Below are positions 9,940 to 17,666 of a DNA stretch of 64,000 nt, piece after piece (position 1 is the stretch's first letter; the number at the start of each line of letters is the position of its first letter). Origin of the DNA: Gammaproteobacteria bacterium (GTDB taxonomy: Bacteria > Pseudomonadota > Gammaproteobacteria > Ga0077536); the NCBI GenBank assembly GCA_016191285.1, contig JACPPA010000012.1, positions 248,001 through 312,000 of the forward strand. Reading direction: 5' to 3'. The notes below the pieces were generated by a model that worked only from the letters and a program-made list of their open reading frames with translations, was not told where the DNA came from and ran no database searches. A program made the translations under genes and the position numbers.

Positions 9940-10713
9940 ATGCGCAAGGATCTATTCGATCTGCAAGGCAAGGTGGCCTTGATCACCGGTGGCAGCCGCG
10001 GTCTAGGACGCCAAATGGCGCTGGCATTCGCCGAGCACGGCGCGCATGTCGCCATTGCAAGCCGCAAGCTCGAACAATGCCAAATAACCGCGCGCGAAAT
10101 AGAAGCCAAGGGCGTGCAAGCGTTTGCGCAGGCCTGTCATGTCGCCAAGTGGAATGAGATCGAGTCGCTGGTCGAAGCCGTGTATGCGCGATTCGGGCGC
10201 GTCGACATTCTGGTCAATAACGCAGGCCTCTCGCCGTTGTACCCGGCGCTCGACGAAATCAGCGAAGAACTCTTTGATAAAGTGATCGGGATCAATTTGA
10301 AAGGGCCATTTCGGTTAAGCGCGCTCGTCGCCAAGCGCATGATGGCCGGTGATGGCGGCTCGATCATCAATATTTCGAGCACCGCGGCGGTCACGCCGAG
10401 CCCGATGTCGGAGCCCTATTGTTCGGCCAAGGCGGGTTTGAATGCGCTGACCCGCTCGATGGCGTATGCCTATGGGCCGAAGGTCCGCGTCAATTGCATC
10501 ATGCCCGGCCCGTTCTTGACGGACATTTCAAAAGCGTGGGATATGGAAGCGTTTACGGCGGGCGCGAAAGAGCGGATCCCGCTACAACGTGGCGGTCAAC
10601 CGCATGAAATTGTTGGCGCCGCGCTCTATCTCGCGGGCGCGGCGTCGAGTTATACGACGGGAGCGATCATTCCGGTGGACGGCGGATCACAAGGGAATCC
10701 GCGCGTGCTTTAA
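9940..10713 (+). CDS. SDR family NAD(P)-dependent oxidoreductase
   Basis: This is a 257-residue classical short-chain dehydrogenase. It has the nucleotide-binding TGGSRGLG motif (residues 16-23), NNAG (about 92-95), the catalytic Ser in NISSTAAV, and the Tyr and Lys in the YCSAKAG motif, so the active site looks intact. The C-terminal PVDGGSQG is typical of FabG-like enzymes. It starts 5 bases after the RND pump and probably shares its transcript, but the substrate is not evident. Confidence 0.9.
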   Translation: MRKDLFDLQGKVALITGGSRGLGRQMALAFAEHGAHVAIASRKLEQCQITAREIEAKGVQAFAQACHVAKWNEIESLVEAVYARFGRVDILVNNAGLSPLYPALDEISEELFDKVIGINLKGPFRLSALVAKRMMAGDGGSIINISSTAAVTPSPMSEPYCSAKAGLNALTRSMAYAYGPKVRVNCIMPGPFLTDISKAWDMEAFTAGAKERIPLQRGGQPHEIVGAALYLAGAASSYTTGAIIPVDGGSQGNPRVL

Positions 10714-10904
10714 TTGGAGTTTATGCATCTGAAAAAACTGTGATGCAGTGCTGTTGGCTGCAAACCAGGAGATTACAAACCCGGCAACTCTCCCGTCAAC
10801 CCGTTATCGTTTCAACCCAAGCACTCCACCAGGTAGCGCCGGTCGTCGACCCACGTGCACAGTTCCGCGTACGTTCTGACGATTAACCATGCTAATGAAG
10901 AGCA

Positions 10905-11525
10905 CTAGTTTCGTTGAGCCAACCTGCATCGCGCGCCACTCATGCAGAGCACTGCCGCGGCGATCGGCAAGACCCACCGGCCACCACCTTCGAGAAAGAC
11001 CATCCACTTCAGCACAAACGGCACCGCCCGCGCGACGTTGTCCGCCTCAGATGCTTGCTGGATCGCGAGTTCAATTAGCCCCACCAGCTGAAACGGTGCC
11101 GTCAACGCAAGCAATAGTGCGGAGACTGGAAGCCCGATAACGATGCTGAGCATGCGCTCGCGCCACTGCCGCGCCGGGTAGGCCAGGAGCGCGTTGAAAA
11201 AAAGCACCAGCGGGACCAGCACGTGCGCGATATCCGCGCTGGCCGGGACTGATTCACCAAACGGGATCTCGCGGCCTGGTCCCAGCGGAATTGGCACCAG
11301 GACATGTGCATCGAGCAGTAATTGGGTGCCATGTGCGCGCGGAACTAAACTGACTTTCGCAGAGTATGCGGGGGTAATTATTCTGATGGTCCGCTCGACC
11401 AGGGGTAGGTAACGCAGGACTATGGCGTCACCCCAGACATAGCCGATAGTCGCGAACACCAGCCACGCGACGACTAAGCGCAATGCGATCCTACGCAGTA
11501 AGTGTCGCGCCATCACGACCGGCAC
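10905..11525 (-). CDS. Exosortase H-associated membrane protein
   Basis: The 206-residue protein has an N-terminal TM helix (residues 13-32), an extracytoplasmic domain (about 33-95), and hydrophobic segments at about 100-116, 125-155 and 183-200. Its start overlaps the exosortase H gene by 35 bases in the same direction, so the two are cotranscribed. Proteins of this shape and position accompany XrtH in other genomes; the family assignment rests on that context plus overall appearance. Its role in sorting is not known to me. ATG 11513 is an alternative start. Confidence 0.75.
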   Translation of the reverse strand: MPVVMARHLLRRIALRLVVAWLVFATIGYVWGDAIVLRYLPLVERTIRIITPAYSAKVSLVPRAHGTQLLLDAHVLVPIPLGPGREIPFGESVPASADIAHVLVPLVLFFNALLAYPARQWRERMLSIVIGLPVSALLLALTAPFQLVGLIELAIQQASEADNVARAVPFVLKWMVFLEGGGRWVLPIAAAVLCMSGARCRLAQRN

Positions 11526-12024
11526 TGGCGAGCGCCGTCCACGCGATGAAGATCAGGCAGACCACGATGATCAACAGCGTCGGCACGAAATAGATGTGCA
11601 ACGGCAGGAAGAGCGCGGGTTTATACGCGGCGATAAAGTAGAGCCCAGCCAAGCGCAGCAAGTTCAACGCATAGACAGCGACCGCGCCCACCGCGATCCC
11701 CCTGAGTTTCATCCGCCCGGTGGCCGGGAAAGCCAGGATCGCGGCGCTCAGCAAGAACAAGGCACCAGAGCCATCGCAGCCGCGGACGATTTCAAGCACC
11801 GCGCGCAGTGAGACCAGACGATTCGCCATCGCGCTTGCGTGCTCACCGGGCGACAGGAAATTCACGAGTATCGTGCTGGGACGCACAAAATCCTGCAAAT
11901 AAAGCGTGTTGCGCAAGGTCTCATCTGGTACACAGAAATATGCCCAATAAAAAAGCCCATACAGCAGCAACATGCCGAGTGTGAAGCGTAGTGCTGTTCG
12001 CGCATTTGTGGGATTGAGTGTCAT
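11491..12024 (-). CDS. xrtH: Exosortase H (XrtH), IPTL-CTERM-type transpeptidase
   Basis: Exosortases are polytopic inner-membrane cysteine enzymes that recognise a C-terminal sorting tag; XrtH is paired with IPTLxxWG-CTERM proteins. This 177-residue protein is mostly membrane-embedded and carries the exosortase triad: Cys83 in VRGCDGSG, Arg124 in LNLLRLAG and His143 in PLHIYF. The partner membrane-protein gene overlaps its 3' end. No intact IPTL-tagged cargo protein is encoded in this window. The cargo must lie elsewhere, or included the wrecked RHS-type gene immediately upstream. Confidence 0.87.
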   Translation of the reverse strand: MTLNPTNARTALRFTLGMLLLYGLFYWAYFCVPDETLRNTLYLQDFVRPSTILVNFLSPGEHASAMANRLVSLRAVLEIVRGCDGSGALFLLSAAILAFPATGRMKLRGIAVGAVAVYALNLLRLAGLYFIAAYKPALFLPLHIYFVPTLLIIVVCLIFIAWTALASAGRDGATLTA

Positions 12025-12066
12025 GCGTCGTGTTGATGCGGACTGATAATCGACCGCCCTGGAAAT

Positions 12067-12456
12067 TTAGACTTGAGCAGGATTAAGGCGGCTGTTTATA
12101 CGATGATATCGAACTAGTGGGACGGCGCGACAGACCGGAATGCCGTGAAATCCATTGCATCGTACGCGTGACTGGTGCGGTCGAGCAGTCTGGGCAACCC
12201 CTGGGCTGGCGACGAGTAAGGTGTCGCTAATGGCGTTGCCATTCGCGTCATAGCGATAATCGCGGGTCTGGCCGACCGCATCGGTGCCACGGGTAATGCG
12301 GTTCACCGAATCGTAGGTGAAGGCGACGTTCTCGAAGTGCGCATTCACACCCGCCGTCAAGCGGCCCACGGGATCATAGGTCAGCGGCGCGACATCGCAC
12401 GGATCGTCCGTGACCAGACCATTGCTGTTCTTGTCCCCGCAGCGCGGCGGGATCAA
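12067..12456 (-). pseudogene. RHS/YD-repeat protein fragment
   Basis: The translated frame shows short RHS (YD) repeats: DPVGRLTAG, FTYDSVNRITRGTDAVGQ and YRYDANGN. It is preceded by an Asp-rich DKNSNGLVTDDP segment and ends soon after in unrelated sequence. In the neighbouring frame just upstream, NDAYGHGS runs into a stop, pointing to frameshift. RHS proteins are normally many hundreds of residues long, so this is a remnant. It probably belonged to the same gene as the toroid-repeat fragment at 13392-13766, with transposon debris between them. Confidence 0.7.
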
Positions 12457-12741
12457 GGGCCGCGCCGAGGCCGTCCTTATGGTGTTGGTACCGAACCGTG
12501 GCCATAAGCGTCATTTTTGATGATCGAACACGACCGCGCCGGGTTTCTGGATCTAAGCGTGGCGCGTTACGAAGGCAAAAGGCAAGCTCTGACGACCGGA
12601 ACCTCTCGTCGCACTTATCGAGACCGACCCGGCTTCCGTGAAACGGTGGCCCGGCATCACGTGAAATCACCGGCCGGCTTGCGTGAAATACGCACCGGGA
12701 GCCGTGCGAAAAAGTTTCAGCGTCACTGACCCCGTGATCGC
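12457..12741. other. Unidentified sequence between RHS and transposase remnants
   Basis: Open frames cross this stretch on both strands, but none shows a recognisable domain and each is a composite of neighbouring debris. On the minus strand the transposase frame runs on past its homology as LKLFRTAPGAYFTQAGR and stops at 12667. It may be the end of another mobile element. I see no functional feature. Confidence 0.4.
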
Positions 12742-13391
12742 CCCGGCAGGCGATTGGCTCAGCCACGCCAGCCAAGTCGCTTTGCTGCCCTCCTTGCGCT
12801 TGAGGAGTTCGTCCAGGCGCTGCCGGTGGACGCTTGTCAGGGTGTCGGTCAGAGCGGCGTGAATGCGCCGATTGGCGCGGGTGATCGCCTCGGCGCAGAT
12901 ACGTTCCATCACGCCGACCGCTGGCAGCAAAACGCTCTTGCGGCGCAACCCCTCGGCCAGTTCGCGTGCCAGCACAATACCCTTGTCGGTTTGCCAGGCC
13001 AGATCGTCCAAGCTATGCACGGCAGCCCGATAATGGCTCAGTGTCGTGAATGATTGGAAGCCGTAGGCTGATTGCAACTCCAACAAATGTTCGCGTCGCG
13101 TTTCGGCGCGTTGGCCGTAGTCGTTCCAGATATCGCCCGGCAACTTGAGCTGGTCTGCCACCATACGTAGGGTGCATCTGGTTCCGCGTCGGCAGTGAGC
13201 GTGATGCCCGGATAGCGCATGTAGCAAAGTTGCACGGCGAAGCCCAGCCGATTCGCCGCACCGCGATGCTGCCGAATGCGGGACAGATCGGCGTCGTTGA
13301 AGGTGTAGAGCCGGATCAACTCATCTTTGGCGTCGGGCAGTGCCAGCAGGCTTTCGCGCTCAGTCGCGGACAGGATCGAACGGCGTGGAAT
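12742..13391 (-). pseudogene. tnpA: Tn3-family transposase (TnpA) N-terminal remnant, frameshifted
   Basis: The frame starting at 13391 gives [18 protein letters not shown] and [16 protein letters not shown], then [14 protein letters not shown], the N-terminal (DUF4158) part of Tn3-family transposases. Near 13170 homology moves to another frame, which continues with [19 protein letters not shown] and [17 protein letters not shown]. It ends at about 12742 after WLAWLSQSPAG. The catalytic C-terminal two thirds are missing. The old initiator is now ATT, still behind a good GGAG site. So there are at least three lesions: lost start, frameshift and truncation. Confidence 0.85.
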
Positions 13392-13766
13392 GCAGACTCC
13401 TTCTTCTTGAAAACGAGGGTATGCGCCCCAGCCTTTATGGGGCTCGAACCGCGCGTCAGTCAGGTTGGTAAAAAGGGCATCGCTAGCGCGACCCGATCGA
13501 CCTAACACCGCCGCCTGGCGCGCGAGCGCGTCGATGCTCCCAGCGTGCGCGTTGTCCAACCAATTAAGCGCCGCGGCGCGTGGATATCCAATCGATACCC
13601 CCGCCGCTTCCATCCCCAGCAACGCGGTCGCCGTCGTCTGAATGTCGAGCCGTGGTGCGCTTATCCACCGGCCATCCCCCGCTTGATGGGAGATCAAATA
13701 CGCCAAGGCATGCGCTCGCGCGGTGTCAATCTTAGCTTGCGTCGCCGCCAATGCGCGGCCACTCAT
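13392..13766 (-). pseudogene. Fragment of a secreted alpha-alpha toroid (prenyltransferase/squalene-cyclase-like repeat) protein
   Basis: The frame contains repeats such as [29 protein letters not shown] and [20 protein letters not shown], ending at GWGAYPRF. These resemble the N-terminal toroid repeats found in some very large RHS proteins. The frame then runs directly into the ribosome-binding site and first codons of the Tn3 transposase remnant, which fused the two by insertion. The 5' end is also missing, because integrase debris lies just upstream. I infer that it and the RHS fragment at 12067-12456 were once one gene. Confidence 0.65.
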
Positions 13767-13825
13767 CGCGCTCGTGATAGTGACTGAATTTGGGCGTTTC
13801 GACCGGATTAATCCCATGGCAATCC

Positions 13826-13989
13826 TCAGACGCTCGGTCGTCTCGGGGATCCAATGTTACCGCTAAGTGTGGCTGGAGCAGCTGTGTCCCTTTCAAGCGC
13901 TCTAATTCCGCCGGTGAGTAGTGCGTGGTGATGCGCTCCGATCTGTGTCCTAACCAGCCCTGACGATCTTCGAAGGCGTTTAAGTTCAT
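13826..13989 (-). pseudogene. Tyrosine recombinase (integrase) C-terminal fragment
   Basis: The translation shows GWLGHRSERITTHYSPAELE, matching the end of phage/integron-type tyrosine recombinases, where the His and the nucleophilic Tyr of the active site lie. The rest of the enzyme is missing upstream, because the intact vapC gene abuts it. It marks the site as a former integration or recombination spot. The short open frame runs on to 13732, but the last part lacks resemblance to integrases. Confidence 0.7.
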
Positions 13990-14372
13990 GCGTTCTTCGA
14001 GACGCCATTGCCGTAGTAGGCGAGCTTTAACTCAGCGGCGATCGCTGCAAGACGCTTGTCCAAAGTCCACAGCCGCGCGGTGCCGGCGAGTGCGACCGAA
14101 GCCACGAGGTGCGCGTCGATATAGCCCACGCCGCGGCCCATGAGCGCATGTCGCTCGATGAAATTCATCACCTCGGCATTCGTCGCCTGCGGTGCGTCCG
14201 GCAAATCCCCCAACAGGCGCAGCACTTGGCGCCGATTTTTCAGATTGCCGCAAGCTAATTCGCCAAGGACGAATGGATGCATCAGAACTCGACCCTGCTC
14301 TAGGGCAGAGGCTAGTGCCGGCGCGCCCTTGCGCAGATGAGCGATCCAGACCGAGGTATCGACCAGGATCAT
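13986..14372 (-). CDS. vapC: VapC-type PIN-domain toxin ribonuclease
   Basis: This 128-residue PIN protein has the acidic metal site visible: Asp5 in ILVDTSVW, Glu in LGELACG, Asp in GYIDAHLVAS and Asp in LWTLDKRL. VapC toxins cleave specific RNAs, often tRNA or rRNA, when freed from their antitoxin. The gene overlaps the antitoxin gene by 4 bases (ATGA-type coupling). Its length is normal and all acidic residues are present, so the toxin looks intact despite the decayed surroundings. Confidence 0.92.
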   Translation of the reverse strand: MILVDTSVWIAHLRKGAPALASALEQGRVLMHPFVLGELACGNLKNRRQVLRLLGDLPDAPQATNAEVMNFIERHALMGRGVGYIDAHLVASVALAGTARLWTLDKRLAAIAAELKLAYYGNGVSKNA

Positions 14373-14566
14373 CTGGTCCGGGCGCGGCGACGAGGTATGG
14401 ACTCCAAGCGAGGTTCCGTGCCGCCGAGTCGGGCCAGGCGCCGTGCGCTTTCACGCTCGATAAGCGCCTTGAGCCCTTCGTGGATCAAAGTCGTGCGCTC
14501 TTTCGTTCCCGTGATCCGCTGTGCTTCGGCCAATAGTTGATCATCCAGATTGATAGTGGTGCGCAT
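14369..14566 (-). CDS. vapB: VapB-type antitoxin (ribbon-helix-helix)
   Basis: The 65-residue antitoxin begins MRTTINLDDQLLAEA, the ribbon-helix-helix DNA-binding motif of VapB proteins that start this way, and has a basic C-terminal tail (RRRARTR) expected to bind VapC. ATG 14566 follows AGGAG by 7 bases, which decides the start over the longer frame to 14674. VapB normally neutralises VapC and, with it, represses its own promoter. A candidate operator lies 33 bases upstream. Confidence 0.9.
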   Translation of the reverse strand: MRTTINLDDQLLAEAQRITGTKERTTLIHEGLKALIERESARRLARLGGTEPRLESIPRRRARTR

Positions 14567-14598
14567 AGTGTTTCTCCTGTCGCGAGTGCGCCTAGTGT

Positions 14599-14612
14599 AC
14601 ATCATGTGATGT
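14599..14612 (-). promoter_or_regulatory. Candidate VapB operator (inverted repeat)
   Basis: ACATCA and TGATGT form perfect 6-base arms around a TG spacer, 33 bases upstream of the vapB start codon. Short inverted repeats at this place are the usual binding sites of ribbon-helix-helix antitoxins. The link is inferred from position and symmetry only. Confidence 0.5.
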
Positions 14613-14731
14613 CCTAAACGATGCATCGCCAGAGTTCTGCACGGTACGCGGGCGCGCTTCCGGCTAGTTGACACCGGCGACTCCGGGCACTTCGATCTTA
14701 AGGACCGACTCGAGGATCGCGGACACGCCTG

Positions 14732-15664
14732 CTACGGCGTCAAATCTCGAATCGCGTAATTCAACGCCGTGAAGTAAGTCGTGTCGTGCGCGAATTCCGC
14801 TTCATCGGCCTGCACCGTCGCGTATTCGGGACTCGCAAGGAAATCTTCCAGATCGTTCATGTTCGCGAATGACAGGGCGGTTACTCCATCGAAGCGATCG
14901 CCGACGGGATCATAAATTTTATCCCCGGGCTTGCTGACGTTAACGAGTTGGGCATAGCGACGAATCGACTCGCGCGCCTGCGGTAGCCGTCGAATCAGTT
15001 CCGCGTGTTGCGCCATCCAGCGTCCGCGAAACTGTTCGCGGGTCAACGTGGAGTTACGCGCATGCAGCTTCAACAGAATGATCGGATCGCGGCGACGCTC
15101 GCCGTGTTGAATGATTACTTGTTCTTCCGCGATATGAAACCCGAATCCCCGAATAAATACCGCCTCATCCGGCACAATTTTGTCGCCGTATTTGCCAGGG
15201 CCAACGTTAAAAAACGCTTCGAGGTCGCCTTGGCTGCGATAGCCGAGCTGCGCCATGCCATCCCAGGCGGGACGCCGGTACGGTGCGCAGTGCTGGGCGG
15301 GGGTCGCGACCAAGTGTTCGTCCGCGAGTTTGGGTTGATACGGTGCGGGAAATTCGGTCGTCGGGCCACCGGGGATCCGATGCTGCTGCAGATAGTAAGC
15401 AAGCCGCGGCGTTTGGTCGTCGTCGGCCCCTTCGGAATGTAGAATCTTCGGGCCGTGGATCTTGCGCCAGTACTCATCGAAGGCTTCCCATTCGAGCTGC
15501 GGCTCCGCGGTTAATGCGAGCGTGCGCTCGGCAATCTCCGGATCCTCGATCCCTTCCCCGTGGCGATTCACGTTGTAACGTGGTCGCGCAACCCGAGTGC
15601 CCGCCGGTGCGGTGCTATCCGCACGAATGACAAAGGCATTAAGTACTAGCAGTGGTCGGTTCAT
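14732..15664 (-). CDS. EthD domain-containing protein (two-domain)
   Basis: This 310-residue soluble protein has features of the dimeric alpha-beta barrel EthD fold in two copies. The N-terminal half contains EAFDEYWRKIHGPKIL and the C-terminal half contains TREQFRGRWMAQHAELIRRL; both carry the pattern 'xxxFxxxWxxxHaxLv'. EthD was named from an ether-degradation cluster, but most members have no assigned reaction. It stands alone on the minus strand, and a role in oxidative catabolism is only a guess. Confidence 0.75.
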   Translation of the reverse strand: MNRPLLVLNAFVIRADSTAPAGTRVARPRYNVNRHGEGIEDPEIAERTLALTAEPQLEWEAFDEYWRKIHGPKILHSEGADDDQTPRLAYYLQQHRIPGGPTTEFPAPYQPKLADEHLVATPAQHCAPYRRPAWDGMAQLGYRSQGDLEAFFNVGPGKYGDKIVPDEAVFIRGFGFHIAEEQVIIQHGERRRDPIILLKLHARNSTLTREQFRGRWMAQHAELIRRLPQARESIRRYAQLVNVSKPGDKIYDPVGDRFDGVTALSFANMNDLEDFLASPEYATVQADEAEFAHDTTYFTALNYAIRDLTP

Positions 15665-15706
15665 TGGCCCTCCGTTGAAGGTCTAAGCGTTAATTGAGAT
15701 GTGCGC

Positions 15707-16105
15707 TCAGCATCCGATCCGCAAATCAGTCACTGCCGTGCCATCGCTGTGGACGTTGATCTGAACACCTTGATCGGGACGATCACTCGCGCGCAAACAG
15801 GCCAGCGCCGTGTGATCAGCCGTCCAGCGAACGCCAATATTTTTTTTGGTGAAAGGCACGCCGTCATACGCCAATTCGGTTTTAATCAAGCGTTGGGGCG
15901 CGGCATTTTTAGTGCTCGTGAGATCGAGCGCCACAAAGTACGGTCCTTGCGGAATCCATGGCTCAATGACGATTGCGCTTAAGGTGTAGTCGCCGTGCGG
16001 CGAAGTAACCGTGTCGAAGATCTGCGAGCGATCGGCCTCGGCGCACGCCGCCAATAGCGCGGTCGTCACGACCCAGGTACCAACGCGTTTCCAACAGAAA
16101 TGCAT
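15707..16105 (-). CDS. Putative lipoprotein of unknown function
   Basis: From ATG 16105 the protein begins with a short basic segment, a hydrophobic stretch and a lipobox-like LLAAC, predicting lipid attachment at that Cys and an exported 110-residue domain (TVTSPHGDYTLSAIVIE... LRIGC). I recognise no family. GGAG lies 6 bases before this start, and the start sits 13 bases after the upstream hydrolase gene, so the two are probably cotranscribed. The longer frame to 16192 would overlap that gene and bury the signal peptide. Confidence 0.7.
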   Translation of the reverse strand: MHFCWKRVGTWVVTTALLAACAEADRSQIFDTVTSPHGDYTLSAIVIEPWIPQGPYFVALDLTSTKNAAPQRLIKTELAYDGVPFTKKNIGVRWTADHTALACLRASDRPDQGVQINVHSDGTAVTDLRIGC

Positions 16106-16118
16106 GCCCGGCTCCATC

Positions 16119-17120
16119 TCACGCGAGTAATTTGCGGAGATGTTGATCGATGAAGACATTGTCCGCCGCGTGTAAGCCGAAACCCGCACCATGCCCCCAT
16201 ACCGAAGGAATCGCGTGGCATGCTGCGTGCGGCATCAACTTGACCTCGGCTTCGCTATCGGCGACTCGGAAATATAAGTCGGTTGCGCCCGGCATCACAC
16301 ACGCCCGACATCGAATCGCCTTCAAGGCGCGTTTGAAATCACCGTTGAATACTGGATTAGCGCTGATATCGCCGTTGAGCCAGGTATCCGCCATCGCGAG
16401 CAGATTGTTCGCATCGTTCTGCAAAAAATAATTCTGCGTAAGCAAGACCACGTCGCGTCGCGCACCCAGCCCCAGTTCGCGGTAATGCGCGCCGCGCATG
16501 AAGTCTTGGGAGAACAGCCAGGCTGCGTAGACCTTACCAAAGGCCAGCACGCCGCGGATCGGCTGCGCGTCATACCAACCGTCTTTGTAGTCCGGATCCA
16601 ATTGCAGCGTCGACTTGGCGCTATCGACGAATAAATAGTTGTGGTCGGAAATTCGCGCCGCGCCGCAAATCGGCGCGATGGCGTCGACCAAATCGGGATA
16701 CAGCGCGCCCCATTGAAACGACTGCATCGCGCCCATTGAAAACCCACTGACCAGCCTTATCTTCTTGACCTTCAAGTGCTCGGTGAGCAGCTTGTGTTGG
16801 CAGATCACGTTGTCATACAGGCCGACGAGCGGGAAGCCACCGCGTCCGTACGGCGCCGGCGTATTGTGTGGCGACGACGAGTAGCCGTTACCAAACATAT
16901 TCGGAATCACGACAAAGTATTTAGTAGTGTCGATGGCACGCCCTGGGGCGAGCATGAATTCGGTTTCCGGATGACGCCCGCCATAAAAGGTCGGGACCAC
17001 GATGACGTTGTCGCGCGCCTTGGACAGCTTACCGAAGGTCTTATAGGCGAGTTTCAGATCCAGCGTGACACCCGCTTGCAAGGTATAACGCGGGATCTCG
17101 AAAATTTGGTAATCGGCCAT
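16119..17120 (-). CDS. Alpha/beta hydrolase of the homoserine O-acetyltransferase (MetX-like) family
   Basis: The 333-residue protein has the nucleophile elbow GFSMGAMQ (Ser128), an Asp in GATDLYF (Asp281) and a His in VWGHGAG (His310), the MetX-type triad. MetX enzymes acetylate homoserine, but many relatives of this size are hydrolases or acyltransferases of unknown substrate. No methionine genes lie nearby, so I do not call it metX. It is followed after 13 bases by a lipoprotein gene. Confidence 0.82.
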   Translation of the reverse strand: MADYQIFEIPRYTLQAGVTLDLKLAYKTFGKLSKARDNVIVVPTFYGGRHPETEFMLAPGRAIDTTKYFVVIPNMFGNGYSSSPHNTPAPYGRGGFPLVGLYDNVICQHKLLTEHLKVKKIRLVSGFSMGAMQSFQWGALYPDLVDAIAPICGAARISDHNYLFVDSAKSTLQLDPDYKDGWYDAQPIRGVLAFGKVYAAWLFSQDFMRGAHYRELGLGARRDVVLLTQNYFLQNDANNLLAMADTWLNGDISANPVFNGDFKRALKAIRCRACVMPGATDLYFRVADSEAEVKLMPHAACHAIPSVWGHGAGFGLHAADNVFIDQHLRKLLA

Positions 17121-17209
17121 AATCCATCCCTTAAATTAGCGTTTGCGCTGAGGTTCGTTGCTTGACGTTGTAGACTGATCCGCGGACGCGATCAAGGCAT
17201 TGCCGGCTG

Positions 17210-17545
17210 CTAGCGCGGCATCGATTTCGAGATCAACGTCAAGACCAACACGCCGGAAATAATGAGCCCGATCCCAACGAAGGCCGCGCCATCGAGAGTC
17301 TGCCGATACAGATGCCAAGCGATGATCATGACCAGCACCTGCCCCACCCCCGACCAGATCGCGTACGCAATCCCGACCGGCATGGTGCGTAACGTGATGC
17401 TTAGAAAATAAAACGCTGCGGTATAGCCAAAAAACACCAGCAGCGACGGGCCGAGGGTCTTAAACCCATCGGCTGCTTTCAACGCTGATGTCGCAATGAC
17501 TTCGGAGACAATCGCTATCGTGAGATAGACATAGTGCACGGCCAT
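17210..17545 (-). CDS. Small multidrug resistance (SMR/EmrE family) transporter
   Basis: This 111-residue protein has four TM helices. The essential membrane Glu is in TM1 (VSEVIATSALK, Glu15) and the conserved Trp in AIWSGVG. EmrE-type proteins exchange cationic drugs or polyamine-like compounds for protons as antiparallel dimers in the inner membrane. Length and motifs are typical. It is not obviously in an operon. Confidence 0.92.
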   Translation of the reverse strand: MAVHYVYLTIAIVSEVIATSALKAADGFKTLGPSLLVFFGYTAAFYFLSITLRTMPVGIAYAIWSGVGQVLVMIIAWHLYRQTLDGAAFVGIGLIISGVLVLTLISKSMPR

Positions 17546-17666
17546 ACTTCACCTTGGGGTCACTGACGTGGTTTATTGCGCGCGGTGAACTTAGCCGATC
17601 CCCGCTGCTCCTCTTCCGTCGAGGCTTTGACGTCGGTAGCACAATCCGCGATGCTAGCGCCGCGTC

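Noticed and set aside
10724-10747. TGCATC/GATGCA hairpin after the SDR gene as a terminator
   Set aside because: The stem is only six pairs with a 12-base loop and no T-tract, too weak to call.
12374-12775. Minus-strand 133-codon frame as a gene
   Set aside because: It crosses unrelated debris, has no recognisable domain, and its downstream part is out of frame with the RHS repeats there.
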